From: Streptomyces sp. Ru71
GTDB taxonomy: Bacteria > Actinomycetota > Actinomycetes > Streptomycetales > Streptomycetaceae
Assembly (NCBI RefSeq): GCF_002920535.1
Contig: NZ_PQSS01000078.1
Coordinates: 1-34,234 of the forward strand
Direction of reading: 5' to 3'
DNA length: 34,234 bases
Shown here: in pieces, positions 7,770-14,930 of the stretch
How positions within the stretch are numbered: position 1 is the first letter of the stretch
How the letters are laid out: the number at the start of each line of letters is the position of its first letter
Position numbers and translations under genes: made by a program
Notes under the pieces: model-generated
The model's database searches: none
The model's input: the letters and a program-made list of their open reading frames with translations, nothing else
What the model was told of the DNA's origin: nothing

Positions 7770-8663
7770 GTGGACCTGGACACGGTCGCCGACGAGCTGT
7801 ACGGGCTGCGGCCCGAGGACTTCACCGCCGCCCGCAACGCCCGCGCGGCCGCGGCCCGCAAGGCCGGCGACCGGTCGCTCGCCGGGGAGATCGCCCGGCT
7901 GCGCCGCCCGAGCCTGTCGGCGTGGGCGGCCAACCTGCTGGTGCGCGAGCGGCCCGACGCGGTCGCCCCGCTGCTGGAACTGGGCGAGGGGCTGCGGCAG
8001 GCGCACCGGGAGCTGGACGGCGGGCAGTTGCGCGAGCTGACGCGCCGGCAGCGCTCGCTCGTCGGCGCGCTGGCCCGGCAGGCCCGGCAGCTGGCCGAGG
8101 AGGCCGGGCATCCGATCGGCGACGACGCCCAGCGCGAGGTGGAGGCCACCCTGCACGCGGTGCTCGCCGACCCGGAGGCGGCAGACGCCTGGTCCGCCGG
8201 GCGCCTGGTCAAACCCCTGGATCAGCCGGTCGGTTTCCCCGTCGCCGAAGCGCAGGCGGTACGGCGGACGGCCACGGCCGCCACGAAGGCCACGGCGAAA
8301 CGGGCACCGGCCCCGGCCCGCCGGGACAGCGCACGGGAGGCGGAGCGGCGCCGGCGCCTGGAGCGGGCGCGCGAGGACGCCGACGCGGCGCAGCGGGAGC
8401 TGGACGCGGCGGAGAAGGAGGCGGCGGACATCGCCTCGCGGGCCGCCGACGCCGAACGACGGGCACAGGAAGGGCGCCGGCTCGTGGGCGAGCTGCGCGA
8501 GCGCCTGGAGCGGGCCGAGGAGGAGCAGCGCGCGGCGCAGGCCGCCGAACGCGAGGCACACGAGCGGGCCCGTACGGCGGACCGCCGGCTGCGGGAGTCG
8601 CGGCGCCGCGCGATGACGGCGGCGACGAGACTGGCGGAGCTGGAGGGCGCGGACGAGACCTGA
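7770..8663 (+). CDS. Conserved hypothetical coiled-coil protein
   Basis: A 297-residue protein with no enzyme motif that I recognise. Residues 1 to about 150 are helical and begin with a pattern (VADELYGLRPEDFTAARNARAAAARKAGD) I associate with a widespread actinobacterial hypothetical family. A basic Ala/Pro/Lys-rich linker (about 163-190) leads to a long, highly charged coiled coil (about 190-290) rich in Arg, Glu and Ala. The GTG start at 7770 is 15 bases after the phosphoesterase stop, with only a weak ribosome site, so it is likely cotranscribed. A structural or scaffold role for the three upstream proteins is possible. Confidence 0.65.
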   Translation: MDLDTVADELYGLRPEDFTAARNARAAAARKAGDRSLAGEIARLRRPSLSAWAANLLVRERPDAVAPLLELGEGLRQAHRELDGGQLRELTRRQRSLVGALARQARQLAEEAGHPIGDDAQREVEATLHAVLADPEAADAWSAGRLVKPLDQPVGFPVAEAQAVRRTATAATKATAKRAPAPARRDSAREAERRRRLERAREDADAAQRELDAAEKEAADIASRAADAERRAQEGRRLVGELRERLERAEEEQRAAQAAEREAHERARTADRRLRESRRRAMTAATRLAELEGADET

Positions 8664-8710
8664 CCGGCGGCCCGTCCCAGGGCGCCCACGTCTTGCCGCC
8701 GCCTGCCCCG

Positions 8711-8728
8711 GGGGGATTCAATTCCCCC
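8711..8728. terminator. Small hairpin after the coiled-coil gene
   Basis: GGGGGA (8711-8716) pairs with TCCCCC (8723-8728) around a 6-base AT-rich loop, 47 bases after the coiled-coil gene stop and just before the secreted protease gene. It may end the upstream transcript. The stem is short. Confidence 0.35.
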
Positions 8729-8775
8729 ACCTCCCACAGGAGAACACCTGTCCACACCCAGCGAAGGGGTTCTTC

Positions 8776-9648
8776 TTGACCGCGCTCCGCATCACCGCTC
8801 TGACCGCCGCGGCCTGCGCCACCGTGCTCGCCGTCGCGGTGCCGTCCTCGGCGATCAACTCCTACAACGCCGCGCCCGCGCCCGAACGCACCGAGGTCGG
8901 CGCGCTCGTGGCCACCTGGGACGACGACGGCGACCCGAGCACCCCGGACCGGGTGGACTGGGTCTGCTCCGGCACGATGGTCGACGCCGACACCTTCCTG
9001 ACCGCCGCGCACTGCACCACCGACTGGCCGGAGAACGTGCGCTTCTACGTCTCCCTCGACCAGGACGTGCAGTCCGCTCTGAACGCCGCCGCGAAGGCGT
9101 ACCCCGGCGACCCGGCCGCCCAGGCGCGCGCCGTCGGCGTCGAGGGCACGGCCCACACCCATCCCGCCTATCCGGGCCCGGCCTCGGACCCGCACGACAT
9201 CGCCGTGATCCAGCTGCCCGCGGCGAAGGTCGCCGCCCGCTGGTCGTTCACGCCGGCCGCGCTGCCCACCGCCGGCCAACTGGACGCGCTCGGGCCGCGG
9301 GGGCTGAACTCCACCGACTGGCTCGTCGCCGGGTACGGCACCCAGGAGGCGGCGCGCGGTCCCGGCGGCCAGACGCATCCGGGCGGCGGCGTCCGGATGA
9401 AGGCGCCGGTGACCTTCGACGCCCTCAACCCGGCCTGGGTGCGGCTCGCGATGACCGCGCCGCAGGGCAACGGCGGCGCCTGCTACGGCGATTCGGGCGG
9501 CCCCAACTTCGCGGTGCTGGGCGGCAGACGCGTCCTGGCGGCCACGACGATCACCGGTGACACCCCGTGCTACGCCACGAACGTCACCTACCGGCTGGAC
9601 ACTCCGGGCGCGCGGGGCTTCCTGTCCCCGTTCGTGAAACTGCCGTAG
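8776..9648 (+). CDS. Secreted trypsin-like serine protease (S1)
   Basis: A 290-residue S1 peptidase exported by a Sec signal peptide (about residues 1-26, VPSSA). The triad is His79 (LTAAHC), Asp141 (DPHDIAVI) and Ser240 (CYGDSGGP). I chose the TTG start at 8776 because AAGGGG (8764-8769) precedes it at good spacing and it is the only start that includes the signal peptide; the next in-frame start would cut it. There is no long propeptide and no binding module, in contrast to the streptogrisin C gene nearby. Residue 234 in the specificity pocket region is Gly rather than the Asp of true trypsins, so the cleavage preference is open. It stands alone between two hairpins. Confidence 0.87.
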   Translation: MTALRITALTAAACATVLAVAVPSSAINSYNAAPAPERTEVGALVATWDDDGDPSTPDRVDWVCSGTMVDADTFLTAAHCTTDWPENVRFYVSLDQDVQSALNAAAKAYPGDPAAQARAVGVEGTAHTHPAYPGPASDPHDIAVIQLPAAKVAARWSFTPAALPTAGQLDALGPRGLNSTDWLVAGYGTQEAARGPGGQTHPGGGVRMKAPVTFDALNPAWVRLAMTAPQGNGGACYGDSGGPNFAVLGGRRVLAATTITGDTPCYATNVTYRLDTPGARGFLSPFVKLP

Positions 9649-9658
9649 CCGCACGGCG

Positions 9659-9690
9659 GACGGCCGGGTGCCGCGGGGTGCCCGGCCGTC
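9659..9690. terminator. Strong hairpin terminator
   Basis: A 14-bp stem (9659-9672 with 9677-9690) containing one or two G-T pairs around a 4-base loop, starting 10 bases after the protease stop and lying before the stop of the convergent chitosanase gene. Confidence 0.75.
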
Positions 9691-9747
9691 GTTCGGTGCG
9701 TGGGGTGGTACGTGCTCAGCCTGCCTCGCGGGTGCGGGGCCGTGCTG

Positions 9748-10575
9748 TCAGCCGATGTGGTAGCTGTCGCCGTAGACCTTCCAGTCCAGCGGCGGGTCGA
9801 GGTCGAGGTTGCCCTGGCGCAGGAAGACCCGCTGGGCGGTGTCGACGCGGCTGGTGTCGCTGTGGGCCTCCTCCTGTTTCATCGCCCACACGCGCGCGTC
9901 GAGGAACGCGTCGAGGTAGCGCACCTCGTCGCCGCCCCGCGCGGGCGGCTCGGCCTTGCGCAGGGCCCGCTTGCGGATGTTGCGGAAGCTGGTGGGGTCG
10001 TCGCCGTCGCCGTGCATGACGAGGGCGTCGTAGTAGCAGAACTGGCCGAGGACGCGCAGTCCGTCGCTCTTGCCCTGGCGGACGGCCGGGTCGAAGTAGA
10101 CACGGTCGCGTTCGTCGTTCTGCGCCTGCCGGAAGGCGCTGTCGCGGGCCGCCTCGCGCCAGTCGCGGGGGAAGTCCGGGTCCAGGCCCTCGTGCGAGTC
10201 GGTGCCGTCGACCCGGCGCAGGGCCGGCAGGTAGGGCGCGAGGACGTTGCCGGGCACGCGGTCGGTGTACAGCTCGACCAGGTCGAGCATGTCGCCGGTG
10301 CCGGAGCAGAAGCCGATGATGCCGGCGGTGTAGCCGCGGCCGTCGCCGATGTCCTCGATGTACCGGTACTGCGCCTTCCAGTCGAGCGAGGAGTTCTCCG
10401 CGCTCGACACGAGCTGCATGGCGATCTCCTTCTTCGCCGGGTCGTCGAGTCCGGTGGCGGTCGCGGGTGCCGCCGAGGCCCGGAAGAAGCCGAAGAAGGA
10501 AGCTGCGGTGAAGGCGCCGGTCATGGCAAGGAGGGTACGCCGGCGCAGGGCCGGGTCGGGGTGGGGATGCGTCAC
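9748..10575 (-). CDS. csn: Secreted GH46 chitosanase
   Basis: Endo-chitosanase of glycoside hydrolase family 46, 275 residues, hydrolysing beta-1,4 bonds of chitosan outside the cell. Its mature part (from about residue 42) closely follows the N174-type Streptomyces chitosanase: SSAENSSLDWKAQYRYIEDIGDGRGYT contains the catalytic Glu60 and Asp78, equal to Glu22 and Asp40 of the N174 mature enzyme. The leader has a twin-arginine stretch (LRRRTLLAMTG) and ends near RASAAPA, so Tat export is likely. The GTG start at 10575 follows GGAG at short spacing; the frame stays open upstream but without a ribosome site and would bury the leader. A 23-bp palindrome lies 50 bases upstream, fitting control by a CsnR-like repressor. 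Confidence 0.94.
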   Translation of the reverse strand: MTHPHPDPALRRRTLLAMTGAFTAASFFGFFRASAAPATATGLDDPAKKEIAMQLVSSAENSSLDWKAQYRYIEDIGDGRGYTAGIIGFCSGTGDMLDLVELYTDRVPGNVLAPYLPALRRVDGTDSHEGLDPDFPRDWREAARDSAFRQAQNDERDRVYFDPAVRQGKSDGLRVLGQFCYYDALVMHGDGDDPTSFRNIRKRALRKAEPPARGGDEVRYLDAFLDARVWAMKQEEAHSDTSRVDTAQRVFLRQGNLDLDPPLDWKVYGDSYHIG

Positions 10576-10624
10576 GGGGACTCCAAGTGAAGGTGGGGGG
10601 TGGGGAGTTGGACCGTGGTGCTCA

Positions 10625-10647
10625 CTGATAGGAAGGTTTACTATCAG
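10625..10647. promoter_or_regulatory. Candidate chitosanase operator (23-bp palindrome)
   Basis: CTGATAG (10625-10631) and CTATCAG (10641-10647) form perfect 7-bp arms, and two of the four inner pairs also match, giving 9 of 11 complementary pairs. Actinomycete chitosanase genes are known to be preceded by a palindrome bound by the ROK-family repressor CsnR; this is the likely equivalent. The right arm also contains a TACTAT -10-like hexamer (10639-10644) for the plus-strand gene. Confidence 0.65.
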
Positions 10648-10711
10648 ACCGCTTCGACCGTAACCCGGGGGTGGTGAAGTTCGTGTGATCGAACAAGGCC
10701 ATGATGTGCCC

Positions 10712-12472
10712 ATGATCAACACATCACGGCGTCAACTCCTCGCCGTCCTCGCGGCGTCCGCCGCCTCCGTGCCGCTCGCCACCCTGGCCGCCTCCGAGGC
10801 CCAGGCCGCCCCCGCGCCGGTCACCCCGGTCGACCCGTTCACCGCGCCCTCCGGGCTGGGCGGCGCCCAGTCGGCGGTCACGCTCCCGCCGCTGAACGTC
10901 TCCTACTTCACCCCGGTCACGCTGGCCAGCCCGCTGACCGCCACCGTGCTGTCCGGGACGCCCACCCGCACCGAGGTGACCTCCGGCGGCAAGCGCGTCG
11001 CCCTGCTCACCCACGGCGCCCGCACGGTCGTCCTGCCCGGCCCCACGCGCACGTTCGCGGAGAACAAGCGCCCGTTCGTGGACGACTTCCAGCGCACCCT
11101 GCCGGACACCACGCTGCCCGCGGACCAGCAGCAGTACTGGGGCATGTCCCCCGGCGGCGGCAGCTGGTCGACGCTCGGCCCGAACGCGACCGACTACTCC
11201 GTCACCCCGGGCGCCGGCGTCATCTCGCTGACGACCGACTTCTCCAGCCGGCACGCCACCGTGCGGGACGACGAGATCACCGACGTCGACGTGCGCTGCG
11301 TGGGCCGGTTCGACAAGGTGCCCACCGGCCAGGCGTGTTCGTTCGCGCTGTCCTTCGGCTACCAGGACACCCACAACAACTACCGGGCCCGGCTGTCCTT
11401 CCTGACCACGGGCGCGGTCGAACTGCGCGTCGAGAAGGAGGTCGCGGACACCGTCACGCAGCTTGCCTCCTCGGCGGTGACCATCGCGACCGGCGTCGGG
11501 GCCGGCACCGACTTCACCATCCGGGTGCGCCGGGAGGGCGCGCGGATCCGCGTGAAGGCGTGGCGCTCGACGTCCACCGAGCCCTCGGCCTGGACTTTCG
11601 ACGTCACCGACGCCACCTTCGGCAAGGGCCGGGTGGGCCTGCGCGCCCTGGCCAACGACGGCTGCACTAACCTGCCGGTGAAGCTGTCCGTCAGCCGCTT
11701 CGAGGTGTCCGCCGCGACCTGGGACACGCCGCCGAGCGTCACCCACGGCGACTGGGTGCGCGTGCTTCCGCAGCCGTTCGACGGCACCTGGACGGCCGCG
11801 CTGGAGCAGACCATCCGCGGCTGGGCCGGCTCGACGGTCCCGGACGTGCTGGCGTACGCCGCGATGTTCCTCGGCGGCGCCCCCGCGGTCACGGCGGGCG
11901 CGGGCCCGGCCCAGGGCAAGCAGGTGCTCGGCGAGTCCGGCTACGGCTACCTGGACCCGCACGGCTACCGCTACGAGGGCGCCGACTTCCACGAGTACAT
12001 GAACGTCGGCTGGACCTTCCCCGACGGGTCGTACACCGGTCCGTCGAGCAAGCAGGTCGGCAACCTGGACTGCTCCGGCTACACCCGCATGGTGTACGGC
12101 TACCACATGGGCGTGCCGCTGGCGCAGGGCCAGGACACCTCGGGTCTGCGCATCCCGCGCAACTCCCGGTACATCGTGGACTACGCGCCCGGTGTCGTCG
12201 TCGACCGGACCGACGGCACCAACCCGCCGGCCGCGACCCAGCTCCAGGCCGGCGACCTCGTGCTGTTCAACGCCGACTCCGGCGACGACAACCCGACGCC
12301 GACCGTGGACCACGTCGGCATATACCTGGGCAAGGACGCGGCCGGCAAGCGCCGCTTCCTGTCCAGCCGCAAGACCGTGAACGGGCCGACCATGGGCGAC
12401 CTGGGCGGTGCGTCCCTGCTGGACGGCACGGGCACGTACGCCAAGACGCTGCACACGGTGCGCCGCATCTGA
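10712..12472 (+). CDS. Tat-secreted protein with Con A-like middle domain and C-terminal NlpC/P60-type domain
   Basis: A 586-residue exported protein. The leader MINTSRRQLLAVLAAS...AQAA is a twin-arginine signal peptide, cleaved near residue 32. Residues about 120-320 look like a beta-sandwich of the Con A/LamG-like type (repeated patterns such as SFALSFGYQDTHNNYRARLSF and FTIRVRREGARIRVKAW). The C-terminal part (about 445-586) has NlpC/P60 features: Cys454 in LDCSGYTRMVYG, an AGDLVLF segment and His534 in VDHVGIYLG, the pattern of papain-like peptidoglycan or amide hydrolases. Substrate unknown. An in-frame GTG at 10685 would add nine residues before the leader; I prefer ATG 10712 because it puts the RR motif near the N-terminus. 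Confidence 0.75.
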   Translation: MINTSRRQLLAVLAASAASVPLATLAASEAQAAPAPVTPVDPFTAPSGLGGAQSAVTLPPLNVSYFTPVTLASPLTATVLSGTPTRTEVTSGGKRVALLTHGARTVVLPGPTRTFAENKRPFVDDFQRTLPDTTLPADQQQYWGMSPGGGSWSTLGPNATDYSVTPGAGVISLTTDFSSRHATVRDDEITDVDVRCVGRFDKVPTGQACSFALSFGYQDTHNNYRARLSFLTTGAVELRVEKEVADTVTQLASSAVTIATGVGAGTDFTIRVRREGARIRVKAWRSTSTEPSAWTFDVTDATFGKGRVGLRALANDGCTNLPVKLSVSRFEVSAATWDTPPSVTHGDWVRVLPQPFDGTWTAALEQTIRGWAGSTVPDVLAYAAMFLGGAPAVTAGAGPAQGKQVLGESGYGYLDPHGYRYEGADFHEYMNVGWTFPDGSYTGPSSKQVGNLDCSGYTRMVYGYHMGVPLAQGQDTSGLRIPRNSRYIVDYAPGVVVDRTDGTNPPAATQLQAGDLVLFNADSGDDNPTPTVDHVGIYLGKDAAGKRRFLSSRKTVNGPTMGDLGGASLLDGTGTYAKTLHTVRRI

Positions 12473-12479
12473 CGCCTGC

Positions 12480-13241
12480 TCAGCCCTGGCCCGGCCCCTC
12501 GGCCGCTCGGCCCCCCGCCCGGTCCCGGCCGGGCGGGGGCGGGGCGACCTTGGCGACGGCGGCGGCGAGCTGCTGCCGGACCGGCTCGCCCAGCGCCTCG
12601 CCGGTCACGGCGTCGACCAGGTCACGGGCCAGGTGGTGCAGTTTGGTGTTGGTGTTCTGGGAGGCCATGACCAGCACCGTCCAGGCGTCCTCGGGATCGA
12701 GCCCGAAGGACGCCATCAGGATGCCGCGGGCCAGGTCGATCACCGGCCTGGTCTGCATGGCTCGGCGCAGCTGCACGACCTCGACGCGCAGGTCCTCCAG
12801 GGTGTCGTCGCCGGACGGTCCGGACTCCCCGCCGGCGTCGGCGGCGAACAGCACCTGGGTGCCGGTCAGCTCCATCAGCCGCAGCACCGCCGGGGAGGCG
12901 CCGTCCACCACGAGGGTCTTTCCGTCGTCCAGGGCCCGGCGCCGGTGCGTGAGCAGCACGTTGAGCGCCGAGCAGTCGCAGAACTCCACGCCCGCCAGGT
13001 CCAGTTGGATCCCCTCGGCCGACCGGGACAGGGCAGCGCGCAGCGCGCGGTCCAGCGTCTCGGCCGCGTCCAGGTCGAGTTCACCCCGCACGGTGACGCG
13101 TACGCCCTGGCCGTCGTTGTGCACGTCGACCACCGGCATACGCGGTGACCGCGCGGGACGCGGCGGCGACGCGCCCGTCGCGACCGTGTACCCGAGGCCG
13201 TCCCCGGCCGAGGAACCCTCCTCGTACGCAGGCTCCGGCAT
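12480..13241 (-). CDS. STAS-ANTAR two-domain regulator
   Basis: A 253-residue protein joining an anti-anti-sigma-type STAS domain (about 36-135) to an ANTAR RNA-binding domain (about 155-215). The STAS core is VRGELDLDAAETLDRAL, then LDLAGVEFCDCSALNVLL. At the place of the usual phosphoserine the protein has Cys90 (Asp89-Cys90-Ser91), so regulation by serine phosphorylation may be altered or use Ser91. The ANTAR part (RPVIDLARGILMASFGLDPEDAWTVLVMASQNTNTKLHHLA) has the conserved Ala/Gly pattern of transcription antiterminators. Start: ATG 13241 preceded by GGAGG at 5-base spacing. The first 35 residues and the Pro/Gly/Arg-rich tail look disordered. It could link an anti-sigma switch to RNA-level control. 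Confidence 0.85.
   Translation of the reverse strand: MPEPAYEEGSSAGDGLGYTVATGASPPRPARSPRMPVVDVHNDGQGVRVTVRGELDLDAAETLDRALRAALSRSAEGIQLDLAGVEFCDCSALNVLLTHRRRALDDGKTLVVDGASPAVLRLMELTGTQVLFAADAGGESGPSGDDTLEDLRVEVVQLRRAMQTRPVIDLARGILMASFGLDPEDAWTVLVMASQNTNTKLHHLARDLVDAVTGEALGEPVRQQLAAAVAKVAPPPPGRDRAGGRAAEGPGQG
12512..12539. terminator. Hairpin between convergent genes
   Basis: A perfect 11-bp GC stem (12512-12522 with 12529-12539) with a 6-base loop. It starts 40 bases after the stop of the NlpC/P60-like gene and lies inside the last codons of the convergent STAS-ANTAR gene, where it encodes a Pro/Gly/Arg-rich tail. Confidence 0.55.
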
Positions 13242-13327
13242 GACCGCCTCCCCCGGTCAACAGATGACCGTCTCTCGCTCCAGACTCCCCCGCCCGACGC
13301 AACACGTCAACATATACATGAAATCTT

Positions 13328-13366
13328 CTTCGGGTCTTTGTATACACGAACCCGAAGCCATAGAAT
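13328..13366 (+). promoter_or_regulatory. Leaderless promoter overlapped by a 30-bp palindromic operator
   Basis: Arms CTTCGGGT (13328-13335) and ACCCGAAG (13350-13357) are perfect 8-bp inverted repeats, and the self-palindrome TGTATACA (13339-13346) sits at exactly the same centre; 12 of 15 pairs match. A TTGTAT -35 (13338-13343), a 17-base spacer and TAGAAT -10 (13361-13366) place the start of transcription at the ATG (13373), so the message is probably leaderless. A protein on the palindrome would cover the -35. Confidence 0.6.
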
Positions 13367-13372
13367 CGCCCC

Positions 13373-13720
13373 ATGGAGGGAGTCCCTGAGCCACACACCG
13401 GGTGGACGTTCCTGACCAATCACGCCCGGGTCCTGGCCGCCATCGCCGATAACCACAGCGCACGCATCCGCGACATCGCCGCGCACTGCCGACTGACGGA
13501 GCGCGCCGTCCAGAAGATCATCTCGGATCTCGAACAGGACGGCTACCTCTCGCACACGAGGGAAGGGCGCGGCAACGTCTACAGCATCGACCCCGGCAAG
13601 GTGCTGCGTCACCCCGCCGAGGCCGGGCTGACCGTGGCGTCGCTGCTGTCCCTGCTCGTCCAGGACGAAGCGGACCGCTCACAGCTGCCCGGCCCGGCCC
13701 GCAGCGCCGAGGCCCGCTGA
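13373..13720 (+). CDS. Small winged-helix transcriptional regulator (MarR-like)
   Basis: A 115-residue DNA-binding protein. Residues about 16-70 form a winged helix: VLAAIADNHSARIRDIAAHCRLTERAVQKIISDLEQDGYLSHTREGRGNVYSID, with recognition helix around ERAVQKIISDLE and the wing after it. There is no ligand-binding or dimer domain of usual MarR size, only a short C-terminal helix. The ATG has no ribosome site; a TAGAAT -10 six bases upstream suggests a leaderless transcript. The symmetric palindrome over its own promoter suggests autoregulation. Its neighbour on the other strand is the STAS-ANTAR gene, which it might also control. Confidence 0.8.
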   Translation: MEGVPEPHTGWTFLTNHARVLAAIADNHSARIRDIAAHCRLTERAVQKIISDLEQDGYLSHTREGRGNVYSIDPGKVLRHPAEAGLTVASLLSLLVQDEADRSQLPGPARSAEAR

Positions 13721-13732
13721 CCCACGGTCACG

Positions 13733-13768
13733 GGCCGCCGGCCGGACCGGTCCACGCTGCCGGCGGCC
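13733..13768 (+). terminator. Hairpin terminator with downstream T-rich stretch
   Basis: GGCCGCCGGC (13733-13742) pairs perfectly with GCCGGCGGCC (13759-13768), starting 13 bases after the regulator stop; a pyrimidine-rich run follows at 13780-13805. Confidence 0.6.
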
Positions 13769-13930
13769 GGTGCGGCGGCTACTCCCCTCTTTCCTGCCTT
13801 TGTTGAAGGAGCCTCAAGCGCGCGGGTCCGGGGCGCACCCTCGGCCCCGCACCTCCAATGCACGGCCATCTGGTGCCGGTGCCCGGCGGATGTGCCAGGG
13901 TCGTGCGTGGCTGGAGGGAGAGTGCGCGCG

Positions 13931-14150
13931 ATGGCCGACACGCCCCACGGCGGCCACGGCCGGCCGCCGACACGCGCGGAGCGCCGGTCCGCGTTCCGGG
14001 ACTCGCCGCTGCTGCCGGCCACCGTGCCGGCGCTGATCCTCGCGGCCGCCGCCGGGCTGTTCGCGGGCTCGTACGGGCGCCTCCGTGGCGCAGGTGCCGG
14101 CCGAGACCGCGCCGGTCGTGGGCCGTGCGCCCTGCCGACGCCCGCGGGGA
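13931..14150 (+). pseudogene. Remnant of a DUF3533-like (YhgE/Pip-type) membrane protein gene with internal deletion
   Basis: From ATG 13931 (GGAGGGAGA upstream) the reading frame gives a normal-looking start, MADTPHGGHGRPPTRAERR, then a first membrane helix LLPATVPALILAAAAGLFAGSY, as I remember from Streptomyces DUF3533 proteins. In that family a stretch beginning TYAMANP should follow. Instead, at about 14074-14080 the sequence jumps to codons in another frame reading ASVAQVPAETAPVVGRA, which fits a later part of the same family. After about 14150 no coding sense remains, and the rest of the gene (several hundred codons) is missing. The segment 14151-14389 has no gene that I can support. 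The family match is from memory, not from a search. Confidence 0.55.
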
Positions 14151-14389
14151 CCGCCGCCCCCCTGCGAATCGCGCAGCCGACGGCCCTGCCCTCGGGACGA
14201 CACACGGCCACGCCCAGGGATCGCGCAGGCTCCCCACCCTGCCTCGGTCCTCGCACGCAGGCTGCTCCTGGTCTGGGGGCGAATCCCGGCTCCGCCCAGC
14301 CCCGTCCCTCCCCCCGGAGGGCCACGCATTCACCGTCCCCTGTCGGGAACCCGGTGATCACTGTCCGTCCGACCCCTCGGAGAGTTGTC

Positions 14390-14923
14390 ATGAGTGTGCT
14401 GCGCCTCGTCGGCCGTCCCCTGCTCGCGTCCATGTTCGTCTCCGGTGGTCTGAACTCGGTGCGCGCCCCGCACCAGGTCGCCCCCGCCGCCGAGCCCGTC
14501 GTCGGCCCGATCCGGGAGCGGGTGCCGCTGCTGCCGGAGCGCACCGAGCAGGCGGTGCGGCTGAGCGGGGCCGTGCAGGTGGTGGGCGGCCTGCTGCTGG
14601 CCACCGGCCGGATGCCGCGGCTGGCGGCGCTGGCGCTGGCCGGCACCCTGGTGCCGACCACGCTGGCCGGGCACCGCTTCTGGGAGGCGGACGACCCCGC
14701 CCAGCGGGCCCAGCAGCGCATCCACTTCCTGAAGAACCTCTCCATGCTCGGCGGGCTGCTCATCGCCGCCGACGACACCGCGGGCGCCCCGTCGCTGCTG
14801 TGGCGCGGCCGGCACGGGGCACGGGACCTGCGCCACGAGGCGCACCTGGTGCGGCGCACCGCACGTGTCACGGCCCGCCCGGCAGCCGCAGCGGGCGCTC
14901 TGCGGGCGAAGATGGCCGGCTGA
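14390..14923 (+). CDS. DoxX-family membrane protein
   Basis: A 177-residue protein with the DoxX arrangement: MSVLRLVGRPLLASMFVSGGLNSVRAP as the first helix, a short outer segment, then hydrophobic helices around AVQVVGGLLLATGRM, LAALALAGTLVPTTLAGHRFW and KNLSMLGGLLIAADD. The ATG at 14390 follows GGAG at about 7 bases. An open frame continues upstream, but that is the relic of a decayed gene and not part of this protein. DoxX proteins are small membrane partners in oxidative-stress or thiol homeostasis in actinobacteria; the exact role here is unknown. It ends 7 bp before a convergent gene. Confidence 0.82.
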   Translation: MSVLRLVGRPLLASMFVSGGLNSVRAPHQVAPAAEPVVGPIRERVPLLPERTEQAVRLSGAVQVVGGLLLATGRMPRLAALALAGTLVPTTLAGHRFWEADDPAQRAQQRIHFLKNLSMLGGLLIAADDTAGAPSLLWRGRHGARDLRHEAHLVRRTARVTARPAAAAGALRAKMAG

Positions 14924-14930
14924 AACCCTC

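Noticed and set aside
8209..9654. A 481-codon minus-strand frame over the coiled-coil and protease genes
   Set aside because: It is antisense to two well-supported genes and has a repetitive Arg/Pro/Gly composition.
14264..14301. A segment resembling the 3' end of a tRNA (CTGGG, loop GGCGAAT, CCCGG, then CTCCGCC)
   Set aside because: The T-loop lacks the TTC start, and I see no 5' half, D-arm or anticodon arm upstream. The acceptor end does not match a Streptomyces tRNA that I know. It could be an attachment-site relic beside the decayed gene, but the support is too thin.
14085..14357. A 90-codon plus-strand frame starting MAQVPAE
   Set aside because: Its first codons are the displaced remnant of the decayed DUF3533-like gene; the remainder is Pro/Arg-rich without a family or ribosome site.
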